A DNA stretch of 51,458 nt from an uncultured Saprospiraceae bacterium (lineage in GTDB: Bacteria > Bacteroidota > Bacteroidia > Chitinophagales > Saprospiraceae): assembly GCA_937872385.1 (NCBI GenBank), contig CALMSO010000113.1, positions 1 to 51,458 on the forward strand, read 5' to 3'. Position 1 is the stretch's first letter. Each line of letters begins with the position of its first letter. Below, one piece after another: positions 16,849-26,836 of the stretch. A model generated the notes under the pieces. The model saw only the letters and a program-made list of their open reading frames with translations. It had not been told where the DNA came from and made no database searches. A program made the translations under genes and the position numbers.

Positions 16849-18393
16849 ATGAATGAAAAAATCCTGATTCTCGACTTCGGGTCGCAATATACACAACTGA
16901 TTGCCAGACGCATACGCGAGCTAAATATCTATTGTGAAATTGTACCTTACAATAAAATTCCCACTCCATTGGACGACAGTATCAAGGCGGTAATCCTTTC
17001 TGGTAGTCCTTTTTCCGTTACGGATGAATACGCACTCAAGATAGACCTGTCGGCGATTGTCGGTCAGCGGCCGGTGTTGGGCGTTTGTTATGGGGCCCAA
17101 CTCATTGCGAATCACTACGGCGGCGAAGTGCAGCGCTCACTCAAGCGCGAATATGGCAAAGCTAAACTCAGCCGCATAGACCGAGAAGATGCCCTTTTCA
17201 AGGGTATTGGCCTCGGTTCGCAGGTTTGGATGTCGCACGGCGATACTATTATGGCTATTCCGGAGCATTTCGAGTTGTTGGCTGGCACAGACAGCATCGA
17301 AGTGGCGGCTTTCAAAGCGGCCGAAGGGCAGTTTGCGGCACCGGTGTATTGTTTGCAATTTCATCCGGAGGTGACGCATAGCCTCGATGGCAAGCAGTTA
17401 TTACAAAATTTTGCCTACGACATTGCCGGTTGTACGGGCGACTGGACGCCCGCCTCGTTTGTAGAGCACACTATTGAAGAATTGCAGCAGCAAATTGGTC
17501 AGGAGCACGTGCTAATGGCGCTTTCCGGCGGCGTGGATTCTACGGTAGCCGCCATGTTGTTGCATGGGGCCATCGGGCATCAGCTTACCTGCTTTTTTGT
17601 GGATAATGGGCTGCTGCGCAAAGGTGAATTTGAGCAGGTGTTGCATTCTTACGAAGATATGGGCTTGAATATCAAAGGAATAGATGCCAAAAACCGGTTT
17701 TATAAAGCATTGGCTGGCGTGAGCAATCCGGAAGAGAAGCGCAAGATTATCGGTCGGGCGTTCATCGAAGTATTTGAGGAGGAAGCGGCCAAAGTAGCCG
17801 AAATCGAATGGTTGGGGCAAGGAACGATCTATCCAGACGTTATAGAGTCGGTGTCGGTGCATGGGCCTTCGGTGACCATCAAGTCGCATCACAATGTAGG
17901 CGGTTTGCCCGAAAAATTACAACTCAAAATCATAGAGCCGTTGCGGATGTTGTTCAAGGACGAAGTACGCCGGGTAGGCGCGGCCCTTGGCATTCCGCAG
18001 CAGATACTGGGGCGGCATCCGTTTCCGGGGCCGGGGCTGGGCATTCGTATTTTAGGGGACATTACACCCGAAAAAGTGGCTTTATTGCAAGAAGCAGACG
18101 CGATTTTTATCAATAATCTGAAAAAATTCGATCTTTACGACAAAGTGTGGCAGGCAGGTACGATATTACTGCCGATTCATTCGGTAGGAGTCATGGGCGA
18201 CGAGCGCACTTACGAGCAAGCCATAGCCCTGCGGGCAGTCAATTCTACCGATGGGATGACCGCCGAATGGAGCAATTTGCCCTACGAATTTTTAGCCACC
18301 GTGTCCAGCGAGATTATTAATCATGTAAAAGGTATAAATCGGGTAGTTTATGATATTAGCACCAAACCTCCGGCCACCATCGAGTGGGAATAA
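16849..18393 (+). CDS. guaA: GMP synthase (glutamine-hydrolysing)
   Basis: Converts XMP to GMP in purine synthesis. 514 residues. The N-terminal class I glutamine amidotransferase has LDFGSQYTQLIARRIRELN at its start, nucleophile C80 in GVCYGAQ and the HPE triad part in CLQFHPEVTHS. The ATP-pyrophosphatase domain has the P-loop LSGGVDSTVAAMLLH, and the C-terminal dimerisation domain contains RHPFPGPGLGIRILGDIT and ends in KPPATIEWE. I chose ATG 16849; the frame is open to 16798, but known GuaA proteins start here. The last 44 bases overlap the start of the next gene in another frame. Confidence 0.98.
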   Translation: MNEKILILDFGSQYTQLIARRIRELNIYCEIVPYNKIPTPLDDSIKAVILSGSPFSVTDEYALKIDLSAIVGQRPVLGVCYGAQLIANHYGGEVQRSLKREYGKAKLSRIDREDALFKGIGLGSQVWMSHGDTIMAIPEHFELLAGTDSIEVAAFKAAEGQFAAPVYCLQFHPEVTHSLDGKQLLQNFAYDIAGCTGDWTPASFVEHTIEELQQQIGQEHVLMALSGGVDSTVAAMLLHGAIGHQLTCFFVDNGLLRKGEFEQVLHSYEDMGLNIKGIDAKNRFYKALAGVSNPEEKRKIIGRAFIEVFEEEAAKVAEIEWLGQGTIYPDVIESVSVHGPSVTIKSHHNVGGLPEKLQLKIIEPLRMLFKDEVRRVGAALGIPQQILGRHPFPGPGLGIRILGDITPEKVALLQEADAIFINNLKKFDLYDKVWQAGTILLPIHSVGVMGDERTYEQAIALRAVNSTDGMTAEWSNLPYEFLATVSSEIINHVKGINRVVYDISTKPPATIEWE

Positions 18394-19843
18394 AGTCCTG
18401 TTGCTTGTAGCAGCCCTTATTTTGCTGGCCTCCTGCGATTTGTTCAAACCAGTACAAACCGAGCGGCCCGCCCGTCCGGCTGGAGACGAGCGCCTCGACG
18501 AAATACAAGGGCGCAAGGTTTATGACCGCACTACTGGTACTTATGTCATTATTGATAATGCTCCGGCCGAACCAATGGACACCATCCGCTGGCGCGATAT
18601 ATCAGACAATAAGCAGGTGATTCGTTCGAGTGCGGTAATGACGGCCACCGAAAAACCGGTGGATGCGCCTTCGGTACTTCAAAGTAAACCAATAGAAGGT
18701 AATGTCAATACTGAATTTCTTTCAGCGTATAATGTATCGGTAGTGCTGCCGTTTTTGTCCGATCGCTTTGCTGGACCCACCGGCCCCTTGCCACCCAACT
18801 CCGACTGGGCGCTCAACTTCTATGGGGGCGTAAAAATGGCGCTGGAAGACTTAGAGCGCGAAAATGTCAAACTGAACGTATCCGTGATAGATGGCCGCGA
18901 AACTTCCGAAACAGCCGTGCTGCAACTCACGCGCACCAATACCGATCTGCAAAAAGCGCATCTGATTATTGGGCCGTACCGCCGCGAAACGGCACGCATC
19001 CTTTCCGAGATGGCCCAGCGCACCGGTGCTGCCATTCTTTCGCCTTATACCACCGCAACGGATGTAGCTGTCAATAATCCAAATTACATCCAAGTGAATC
19101 CGAGCTTGCGCAGCCATTGCGAAGCCATCACGCGGCACGCGCGCCAGCGTTTTCGGCCGGAGCAAATCGTGCTGGTATGCCGCGACAAAGACCAAGAAAT
19201 GGAGCGCCTGCAATTTTTTCAGGATGAGAATGCGCGTCTCTCCGGCGGGCAAAATGTACAGCGCTTCCGCGAATACACGCTCGCAGACAATGCCGAATTT
19301 AATAACGCCGATATGCTCTCCCTCATTCGGCTGTCGGATACCACCGTTTTCATTGTACCCTCATGGGCAAACGAAACGTTTATTTACTCACTATTGCGCA
19401 AGCTCGACCTGGCGCGCCGCGAGCGCACGAGCATAGTGGTGTACGGTATGCCCCAATGGATGAATTACGAAGTAATTGATTATGATTATTATGAACGGCT
19501 CAATGTGCACGTCAGCTCTAGCACTTACATTGACTTGCTTTCCACCGATGTACAGTTTTTCCGGCGGCGCTTTTTTGATCGCTATGGCAAACCCCCTGGC
19601 GAAGAGGCTTTTCTGGGCTACGACATCACGATGTACGGCGGCAAAATGCTGAAAAACAACGGCACTAAATTTCAATATGCTCTTGAGCGCACCCCGACAC
19701 AAATGCTGCATACGCGCTTTGATTTTGAGCGAGTAGTGACCCCGACCGGCGGCCGCACCGAAAATCTTCCCATTCAACGATTTGAAAACAAATACGTCAA
19801 CATTTTGCGCTTTCAAGATTATCACTTCCGGTTGGCGGATTGA
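18350..19843 (+). CDS. Lipoprotein with type 1 periplasmic-binding-protein-like fold
   Basis: A 497-residue envelope protein. The N terminus has a lipoprotein signal with lipobox LASC (Cys29), so the mature protein is lipid-anchored. After a low-complexity linker, residues about 130-480 resemble the LivK/LppC-type periplasmic binding fold: YNVSVVLPFLSDRF, NFYGGVKMALEDLERENVKL, LIIGPYRRETARILSEMAQR and GAAILSPYTTATDVAVNNPN. By analogy with LppC-like proteins it may help cell-wall synthesis, but no PBP or LysM domain is visible and the ligand is unknown. Its ATG lies inside guaA (44-bp overlap), so expression is coupled to guaA. No later ATG keeps the lipoprotein signal. Confidence 0.8.
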   Translation: MILAPNLRPPSSGNKVLLLVAALILLASCDLFKPVQTERPARPAGDERLDEIQGRKVYDRTTGTYVIIDNAPAEPMDTIRWRDISDNKQVIRSSAVMTATEKPVDAPSVLQSKPIEGNVNTEFLSAYNVSVVLPFLSDRFAGPTGPLPPNSDWALNFYGGVKMALEDLERENVKLNVSVIDGRETSETAVLQLTRTNTDLQKAHLIIGPYRRETARILSEMAQRTGAAILSPYTTATDVAVNNPNYIQVNPSLRSHCEAITRHARQRFRPEQIVLVCRDKDQEMERLQFFQDENARLSGGQNVQRFREYTLADNAEFNNADMLSLIRLSDTTVFIVPSWANETFIYSLLRKLDLARRERTSIVVYGMPQWMNYEVIDYDYYERLNVHVSSSTYIDLLSTDVQFFRRRFFDRYGKPPGEEAFLGYDITMYGGKMLKNNGTKFQYALERTPTQMLHTRFDFERVVTPTGGRTENLPIQRFENKYVNILRFQDYHFRLAD

Positions 19844-19977
19844 TTTGGTCAGCGGCCGAGATGAAGGTGTATTATGGCATTTATTTTTGGATAAAAACCT
19901 GATTATCATTGGGTTTTAATTACGAAGTTTCGATTATAAAAATCGTTTGAACACCTTTTTTATTCAAAAAATGATGT

Positions 19978-22491
19978 ATGAAAAAACAGTTACTTCTGCT
20001 CTTGATTTTATCAGCGGCAGCGCTGCTACCGGCGCAAAATGTACCCATTGATCGGGCTAATTATGAACTGGCGGCCCGGTTTTCGCCAGAGCGATTGAAA
20101 AAAATGGTCTTTTCTACCAGCGTGGACCCACATTGGCTCAAGCTCAGCGAGCGCTTTTGGTACACTTACGAAACCAGCGAAGGCAAGTCTTATTACATAG
20201 TAGATCCTGCCCGCCGCAGCAAACGACCGCTTTTTGACAATGTGAAAATGGCCGCCGATATGTCGCGCCTGACCAAAGACCCCTTCGATGCGCAGCATTT
20301 AAATATTGAAAACCTGAAGTTCATTAAGGATGAAACGGCATTGCAATTTGAAGTAAAAAGTAAATTAGTGGAAGAAGCCGAGAAAAAAGAGGAAGGCGAT
20401 GAAAATGGCGACACCCAGGAGCAGCGGCAGCGTAGCGCAAAGCCTAAAATGGTAGCCAAAACTTGGTATTTTGAGTACGACCTGGCACGCGGTGCGTTGC
20501 GCCTGCTGGAAGATTTTGAAAAACCGAAAAAACATCCAGACTGGGCATCGGTAGCCCCCGACGAGTCGTACGTGCTTTTTGCCCGCGACTATAATCTCTA
20601 CTGGATGGACAGTGAAAACTACGAGAAAGCCCGTAAAAACGAGAAAGATACCACCATTGTAGAGCATCAATGGACGAGCGACGGCGTGGAGCACTACGGC
20701 TACGACCGGGGCGAGCGCGGCCAAACCAATGTGGACATTGAGAAAAACAAGGACAAACGCAAGGCGGTCAGCGTAGTGTGGTCGCCAGATGCTCAGAAGT
20801 TTGCTATGGTGCGCACCGACCAGCGGGCTGTAAAGGATCTTTGGGTGTTGAATTCGGTGGCTAATCCGCGCCCTACCTTAGAGACCTACAAGTACCACAT
20901 GCCCGGCGAAAAAGAAGCGCCGCAGCAGGAAGTGTTGATTTTTGACTTCCCGACCAAGTCGCAGCTTACAGTGCCTGCTGAGGCATTTAAAGATCAGAAT
21001 ATCAGTGTTTTATCAGCACCTCGCTTGAAGAAAAACCGCGATGATGAATTGAAGCCGAACCTTTGGTTAGCCCAAACACCCGACAAATTGTATTTCAGCC
21101 GCACCAGCCGCGATTTGAAACGCATTGACATCTGCATGGCAGACACCAAAAGCGGCGAAGTGAAGGTGCTCATTGAAGAGCGCCTCAACACCTACGTGGA
21201 AACGCGCAACCTCGGGTTAGTCAATAACGGGCGCGAGCTGATTCACTGGTCGGAGCGCGATGGCTGGGCACATTTCTACCTCTACGACGGGGAGGGCAAG
21301 CTGAAAAATCAGATTACTTCGGGGCCTTTTCACTGCGAAAATATCGAAGGAATTGATGAGAAGAACCGAGTGCTTTACTTTAGCGCCAACGGCCGCGAGC
21401 CAGGCGAAGACCCGTATTATCTGCATTTGTACCGCGTTAATTTTGATGGCACGGGCTTGAGATTACTCAATGCTGGCAACTTTGACCATGCCGCGACGAT
21501 GAACGACGCCGCGCAGTTTGTCGTGAATAACTTTTCGCGGGTGAACACCACGCCGCGCTCGGTACTGTTGGACAACCAAGGGCAGCCATTGATAGACCTC
21601 GAAACCGCCGATTTGTCGCAGCTTTTTGCGGCGGGCTACCGTTTTCCAGAACCTTTCAAAGTAAAAGCCGCCGATGGCATTACCGATTTGTATGGCGTTA
21701 TGTATAAACCTTTCGATTTTGACTCTACGCGCCTCTATCCAATCATCGAGTACGTGTATCCGGGGCCGCAGACGGAGTCGGTTTTCAAATCTTTTACAGC
21801 CAATATGGATCGCACCGACCGGCAGGCGCAGTTGGGTTTTATTGTCATCACCGTAGGTAATTTGGGCGGGCACCCAGCGCGCTCGAAATGGTACCACAAC
21901 TATGGCTACGGCAATTTGCGCGATTATGGATTGGCAGATAAAAAAGCAGCGGTGGAGCAGTTGGCCGCTCGGCACGCATTTATAGATATTGATAAAGTGG
22001 GTATTTTTGGGCACTCCGGCGGCGGCTTCATGTCCACAGCGGCGATGTTGGTATATCCTGATTTTTTCAAAGTGGCGGTCTCCTCGGCGGGCAATCACGA
22101 GAACAATATTTACAATCGCTGGTGGAGTGAGAAACATCATGGTGTAAAAGAAATCACCGATGACAAGGGCAATGTCAGTTTTGAATATAATATTGACAAA
22201 AACTCAGAATTGGCGAAAAACCTGAAAGGCAAGCTCCTGATTTGTACCGGCGATATTGACAATAACGTGCATCCGGCTAATACCATTCGGATGGCGAATG
22301 CCCTCATCAAAGCCAACAAGCGCTTCGATTTTTTCATCTTCCCAGGGCAGCGGCACGGTTTTGGTGATATGAACGAATACTTTTTTTGGTTGCGCTCGGA
22401 TTATTTCAGCAAGCACCTGCTCGGCGACGAGCGCGATAGCACCGATATGCTGGAAATGAACCGCGACAAGCCAATGAATGGCAAACGATAA
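19978..22491 (+). CDS. S9 family peptidase, dipeptidyl-peptidase IV type
   Basis: Exported serine peptidase of 837 residues that would release N-terminal dipeptides (often Xaa-Pro) from peptides in the periplasm. Signal peptide MKKQLLLLLILSAAALLPAQ, then a beta-propeller DPP-IV N-terminal domain (about 60-560) with a charged, low-complexity insert near 125-150, then the alpha/beta hydrolase domain. The catalytic triad is visible as Ser680 in GHSGGGF, Asp761 in GDIDNNVH and His793 in GQRHGFGD. EYVYPGPQTESVF matches the oxyanion region. Both flanking gaps are about 90-130 bp, and no partner gene is obvious. Confidence 0.92.
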   Translation: MKKQLLLLLILSAAALLPAQNVPIDRANYELAARFSPERLKKMVFSTSVDPHWLKLSERFWYTYETSEGKSYYIVDPARRSKRPLFDNVKMAADMSRLTKDPFDAQHLNIENLKFIKDETALQFEVKSKLVEEAEKKEEGDENGDTQEQRQRSAKPKMVAKTWYFEYDLARGALRLLEDFEKPKKHPDWASVAPDESYVLFARDYNLYWMDSENYEKARKNEKDTTIVEHQWTSDGVEHYGYDRGERGQTNVDIEKNKDKRKAVSVVWSPDAQKFAMVRTDQRAVKDLWVLNSVANPRPTLETYKYHMPGEKEAPQQEVLIFDFPTKSQLTVPAEAFKDQNISVLSAPRLKKNRDDELKPNLWLAQTPDKLYFSRTSRDLKRIDICMADTKSGEVKVLIEERLNTYVETRNLGLVNNGRELIHWSERDGWAHFYLYDGEGKLKNQITSGPFHCENIEGIDEKNRVLYFSANGREPGEDPYYLHLYRVNFDGTGLRLLNAGNFDHAATMNDAAQFVVNNFSRVNTTPRSVLLDNQGQPLIDLETADLSQLFAAGYRFPEPFKVKAADGITDLYGVMYKPFDFDSTRLYPIIEYVYPGPQTESVFKSFTANMDRTDRQAQLGFIVITVGNLGGHPARSKWYHNYGYGNLRDYGLADKKAAVEQLAARHAFIDIDKVGIFGHSGGGFMSTAAMLVYPDFFKVAVSSAGNHENNIYNRWWSEKHHGVKEITDDKGNVSFEYNIDKNSELAKNLKGKLLICTGDIDNNVHPANTIRMANALIKANKRFDFFIFPGQRHGFGDMNEYFFWLRSDYFSKHLLGDERDSTDMLEMNRDKPMNGKR

Positions 22492-22582
22492 GGGCGCGCC
22501 GGTTTCCTGCGGGCGAATGGCTGGAGTCTAAAAAGGATTTTTTATCTTTCCGACCGATTGCGAAACTTACTAAAGCGATACG

Positions 22583-24322
22583 GTGAAAGTAAAGACGAAG
22601 ATACCTTTGGCAATTGTTCTGGCGGCTTTGGCCGTCTGGATGGCTTACGAAATGTACGCGCGCGCGCAGGCGGAGTTGTTGTGGGGGCATCGGACGCTGG
22701 TGCTCCTGCTGGCAGGCTGGGGGCTGTTGGTCTTGTTTTTTTATCCGAAAAACCAGCTTTTGACCTGGGCTACGCTGAGTGGCGCACTGCTGGGGCTGGG
22801 TATTCCGGGCTGGTTGCCCTTGCCGTTTCTGATGTTCATTGCGTTGGTGCCGCTGCTTTTTGTAGAATATGCCCTGCGCGACCGTGCCGATAAGCCCGCA
22901 ACATTTCAGGTTTTCCGATATAGTTTTCACACATTCGTAGTCTGGAATATCCTCAGCACCGCTTGGATTGCCAACAGTTCTATCGCGGCGGGTTTGTTTA
23001 CCATCATTGCCAATAGCTTGCTGATGACGGTTCCCTTCGTGCTGGCGCACCACACGCGTCGGGTGATGGAGCGGCTTGGTTATGCACCTTTGGTTGCCTA
23101 CTGGCTGGTGTTTGAATATCTTCATTACAATTGGGAATTGCATTTTCCCTGGCTGACCTTAGGCAATAGCTTTGCGCAATTACCTGCTTTCGTGCAGTGG
23201 TACGAATATACTGGCGTGCTGGGCGGCTCGCTCTGGGTGCTGCTGGCCAATGTCTTGTTTTTTGAATGGCTGCAAGTGGCCCATACGCGCCGCCAAAAGT
23301 TGCTCCGGCTGAGCGCATGGATAGCCCTGCCGATTGTGTTCTCTTTGTATCAATATTTTACTTGGCAGGAAGCGGAGGCGGGCATTGAAGTGGTGGTGGT
23401 ACAACCTAATTATGAGCCGCACTACGAAGAATCGAAAGTAGAAGAAGCCGAAAAGTTAGCTAAATGTTTGCGATTAGCCGAGGTGCAGGTCACCGAAACC
23501 ACCGATTATCTGCTGCTGCCAGAGGCGACCTTCGGCTATGCGGAAGTCCGTCAAATGGAAGTCTATCCAACCTTTCAGGCTTTGCGCGAATGGATGCAGC
23601 GCTACCCCCGCCTGCACATTGTTTCCGGCGCCAATGTCTATCGAGAGCTGGCACCCGACGAGCCGGCCACGAAGGTCACACGGGCGCGCCCGGGGTCTTC
23701 TTTTCGCTACGAAGCTTACAATGCGGCGGTACAACTGCGCCCTAACAGTCGGCAGGTACAATTGCACAAAAAGTCAAAACTGGTACCCGGCCCAGAAAAC
23801 TTTCCTTTTCGGCGGGCACTTTTTTTTCTGACACCCTTGTTGGAAAGATTTGGGGGCACTACGGCTGGGCTGGGCATAGAAGAAGAGCCTGTGATTTTTG
23901 AGGGTGAAACGGCTCGGATTGCACCGCTTATTTGCTACGAATCGGTTTTTGGTGCGTACGTGAGTCAGTTTGTTCGGGGCGGGGCGCAGGCAATTTTTAT
24001 CATGACCAACGACGGCTGGTGGGACCGGAGCCCTGGACATCGGCAGCATTTATATTTTGCCTCTTTGCGCGCCATTGAGAGCAGGCGTAGCATTGCACGG
24101 GCTGCCAATACCGGCGTTTCGGCTTTTATTAATAGTCGTGGCGATGTACTGCAATCCACTCAATATGGCGAAGCGGCTGCTATTAAGGCCCGGATTAGTC
24201 TTCATCGTGCTCCTACGTTTTACTTACAATGGGGCGACATGATCGGGCGCTTGTCGCTGTTTGTAGCGGCTATTTTTTTATTGAATACGCTGGTTCGTAA
24301 TATCTTGCAAAAGGAGGGGTAG
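22583..24322 (+). CDS. lnt: Apolipoprotein N-acyltransferase
   Basis: Adds the third acyl chain to lipoproteins in the inner membrane. 579 residues: about six to eight membrane segments in the first 260 residues, a nitrilase-like periplasmic domain (about 268-540) and a final membrane segment. The catalytic residues are visible in order: E314 in LLPEATFG, K397 in HKKSKLVPG and C451 in LICYESVFG. The start is GTG at 22583. A near -7 box TATCTTTC lies at 22543-22550 (last base differs from consensus). The protein is somewhat longer than the E. coli enzyme, which is normal for Bacteroidota. Confidence 0.93.
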   Translation: MKVKTKIPLAIVLAALAVWMAYEMYARAQAELLWGHRTLVLLLAGWGLLVLFFYPKNQLLTWATLSGALLGLGIPGWLPLPFLMFIALVPLLFVEYALRDRADKPATFQVFRYSFHTFVVWNILSTAWIANSSIAAGLFTIIANSLLMTVPFVLAHHTRRVMERLGYAPLVAYWLVFEYLHYNWELHFPWLTLGNSFAQLPAFVQWYEYTGVLGGSLWVLLANVLFFEWLQVAHTRRQKLLRLSAWIALPIVFSLYQYFTWQEAEAGIEVVVVQPNYEPHYEESKVEEAEKLAKCLRLAEVQVTETTDYLLLPEATFGYAEVRQMEVYPTFQALREWMQRYPRLHIVSGANVYRELAPDEPATKVTRARPGSSFRYEAYNAAVQLRPNSRQVQLHKKSKLVPGPENFPFRRALFFLTPLLERFGGTTAGLGIEEEPVIFEGETARIAPLICYESVFGAYVSQFVRGGAQAIFIMTNDGWWDRSPGHRQHLYFASLRAIESRRSIARAANTGVSAFINSRGDVLQSTQYGEAAAIKARISLHRAPTFYLQWGDMIGRLSLFVAAIFLLNTLVRNILQKEG

Positions 24323-24464
24323 AGGCGGTTTAAGGTATAATGGGTAAGGTATAATGCGGATTACTGGATAACCAATTTTTAGGGCAGGCATTGTATGAAA
24401 TAGGGAGTAAAAATATGCCATTAGAAACGGTATTGTTATAAAAGCACCTAAAACATCCAAAACG

Positions 24465-26516
24465 ATGAAAAACCGATTGTTTATCGGATTGATACTATGT
24501 TGTCTGATTGCCTGTGGGGCTTTTGGGCAGAGCGACACTATCGCGGCTTTTGCTGAAGAAATATTGCCGGAAGTTACATTTTCACGGTATCAATTATCGG
24601 CACAGGATGATGGGCTGTTGTTCAAGGTGGGCAATATCATGGGCCGAGCTTCCGTGCAAGTCAATGGCGAATCAGCCGCGCTAATCTTCGAGGACGGATT
24701 AGCCAGACTCCCCACCGATACGGATGCGCGGGGCAAACTGCTGCTGATTACGACGGCCAACGACCATCATCAATTGTATCATTTGTCGCTACGCAAAAAC
24801 GGTACGCTGCGCTTACGACATATTCCGCTGTGGCTGTCTATTCTGCCACCCTTGATTGCCATTGTGCTGGCCCTCATTGCCAAAGAAGTGATTATTTCGC
24901 TGTTTGCGGGCATCTGGGTTGGTGCTTTCATTGCAGGCGGCTTGCGCATTGAGTCCTTGTATTATTTTGCACTTAGCATTTTATCCGTTGTAGAAAAATA
25001 TATTATCAAAGCGCTTACTGACGGCGGGCACTTGTCTATTATGGTTTTTTCGCTGCTCATCGGTGGCATGGTTGCCATTATCTCGCGCAATGGTGGCATG
25101 GCGGGCGTGGTGCAGGTGCTTTCGCGCTATGCCCGGAGTGCGCGTAGTTCGCAGTTTATCACTTGGCTGCTGGGAGTAGCGATTTTTTTTGATGATTATG
25201 CCAATACACTGATTGTAGGCAATACCATGCGCTCGGTCACCGACAAGTTTCGCATTTCTAGAGAAAAGTTAGCCTATATTGTGGACAGTACCGCTGCGCC
25301 GGTATCAGCAGTGGCGTTTATTACCACTTGGATTGGTGCCGAATTAGGCTACATTGACGACGGTATAAAAATGCTCAGCGGTTTTGATGCGGGCATGACT
25401 CCTTACGCCATTTTTATCAGCTCGCTGAAATATTCGTTTTATCCAGTACTGACGCTCATTTTTATTCTGATATTGATTTACACCCGGCGGGATTATGGCA
25501 CGATGTACACCGCCGAAAAACGAGCCCGCAGCACCGGTGAAGTGTCGCGGCGGGCAGTAGTGTCGGGCGCGGAGGCTACCGTAGAAGATCTTCAGCCAGT
25601 GAAAGGAGCGCCGCTCAAGTGGTACAATGCGTTTTTTCCGGTGCTGGCGGTGATTCTGATGACCATTTTCGGGCTGATTGATACGGGCATTGCCAATACG
25701 TATGCGGAGTTGCTGGAGCAAAATATTACTGTTGGTTCGGAAAACTGGCGCGACGTGTGGGCGGTCATGGGTGCCCTGCTGGAAGGCGACTCGCCTTCGT
25801 TTTTTATGAAAACGGGCAAGCTGATCGGCAATGCCGATTCTTATGTAGCGCTGCTGTGGGCCTCCCTGTCGGGGGTGCTGCTGGCTATTGTACTGACCTT
25901 GTACGGACGTATTATGAATCTGGCGGATACTATTTTGACAATGACGACGGGTTTCAAAGCTATGCTGCCCGCGCTGATGATTCTGACTTTGGCTTGGTCA
26001 TTGGCCATTACCACCGAAGAACTGCACACAGCTACCTTTCTGACGGCGAGCCTGCAAGATAGCTTGAATCCATACCTGATGCCGGTGATTACTTTCATTC
26101 TGGCGGCGCTGATTTCATTTTCTACCGGCTCAAGCTGGAGCACGATGGCTATTTTATATCCGATTGCTATTCCGACTTCGTGGGCGATTTGTCAGGCGCA
26201 GGGCATCGCGCCGGATGTATCCTTAGAAATTTTGCTGAATGTAATTGCGGTAGTGCTGGCGGCTTCAGTATTAGGCGATCACTGCTCCCCGATTTCGGAT
26301 ACCACCATTCTAAGCTCCTTAGCCTCGGATTGCAATCATATTGACCATGTGCGGACGCAACTGCCCTATGCACTGACGGTGGGCGCGGTGAGTCTGGTGG
26401 CTTGTGGGCTGGCTACCTGGTTAGGCGGCGGCTGGGGCATTAGTTTGCTGATTTTACTAGTGAGCATCGCATTGTTGTGGGGCATTGTACGCCGATTTGG
26501 AAAGAAAGTGGAGTAA
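24465..26516 (+). CDS. nhaC: Na+/H+ antiporter, NhaC family, with N-terminal exported domain
   Basis: A 683-residue inner-membrane antiporter. The NhaC core (about 120-675) has around twelve membrane segments, with blocks IPLWLSILPPLIAIVLALIA, ISLFAGIWVGAFIAGG, FFDDYANTLIVGNTMRSVTD, ITFILAALISFSTGSSWSTM and LGDHCSPISDTTILSSLASD, all typical of the family. Before it sits a signal-like segment (LFIGLILCCLIACGAFGQ) and an extra domain of about 90 residues outside the membrane. That extension is a variant seen in some relatives rather than a fusion I can name. The exchanged ion could also be paired with an amino acid or organic acid. Confidence 0.88.
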   Translation: MKNRLFIGLILCCLIACGAFGQSDTIAAFAEEILPEVTFSRYQLSAQDDGLLFKVGNIMGRASVQVNGESAALIFEDGLARLPTDTDARGKLLLITTANDHHQLYHLSLRKNGTLRLRHIPLWLSILPPLIAIVLALIAKEVIISLFAGIWVGAFIAGGLRIESLYYFALSILSVVEKYIIKALTDGGHLSIMVFSLLIGGMVAIISRNGGMAGVVQVLSRYARSARSSQFITWLLGVAIFFDDYANTLIVGNTMRSVTDKFRISREKLAYIVDSTAAPVSAVAFITTWIGAELGYIDDGIKMLSGFDAGMTPYAIFISSLKYSFYPVLTLIFILILIYTRRDYGTMYTAEKRARSTGEVSRRAVVSGAEATVEDLQPVKGAPLKWYNAFFPVLAVILMTIFGLIDTGIANTYAELLEQNITVGSENWRDVWAVMGALLEGDSPSFFMKTGKLIGNADSYVALLWASLSGVLLAIVLTLYGRIMNLADTILTMTTGFKAMLPALMILTLAWSLAITTEELHTATFLTASLQDSLNPYLMPVITFILAALISFSTGSSWSTMAILYPIAIPTSWAICQAQGIAPDVSLEILLNVIAVVLAASVLGDHCSPISDTTILSSLASDCNHIDHVRTQLPYALTVGAVSLVACGLATWLGGGWGISLLILLVSIALLWGIVRRFGKKVE

Positions 26517-26614
26517 TGCTGTTGGCAATCAACCTATGTATTCTGAACATAATTAAAAAACATAAACAACTGATTATCAAAGGCAAAAGCACTGTCTCAA
26601 ATAATAAAATAACA

Positions 26615-26836
26615 ACTAATGCGAATATCGGGTTCAAATGATTGAAGCATCAGACATACGTAAAAACAAACCCCAAAGGGGTGACATAATTATAATATAA
26701 AAAAAGACGATTTAAACCCCAAAGGGGTGACATATTACACCAACACGGTGTCACCCCTTTGGGAATCAAAACCATTGATTATCAATTAACTATAAATGTT
26801 TCGCCCCTTCGGGCTTAGCTCGATATTCGCATAAGT
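26615..26836. repeat. Interspersed palindromic element, copy A (full length, with terminal inverted repeats)
   Basis: Left end ACTAATGCGAATATCG (26615-26630) and right end 26821-26836 are inverted copies with one mismatch in 16 bases. Inside are two direct copies of CCCCAAAGGGGTGACAT (26671-26687 and 26717-26733), an inverted copy GGTGTCACCCCTTTGGG starting at 26748, and the hairpin GCCCcttcGGGC at 26803-26814. No ORF. Similar copies are B (27980-28149) and C (47796-48012). Confidence 0.9.

Noticed and set aside
22406..23143. 245-residue minus-strand ORF across the end of the S9 peptidase and start of lnt
   Set aside because: It is rich in Gln, Arg and His as typical of antisense frames, and both plus-strand genes are well supported.
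24323..24464. Duplicate AAGGTATAATG near 24332-24356 as a promoter pair for nhaC
   Set aside because: Only two imperfect copies; they do not match the TAnnTTTG pattern used elsewhere in the window.
26631..26640. GGTTCAAATG in the dispersed elements looks like a tRNA T-loop
   Set aside because: No acceptor, D or anticodon stem can be formed around it, and the base needed to close the T-stem is wrong.
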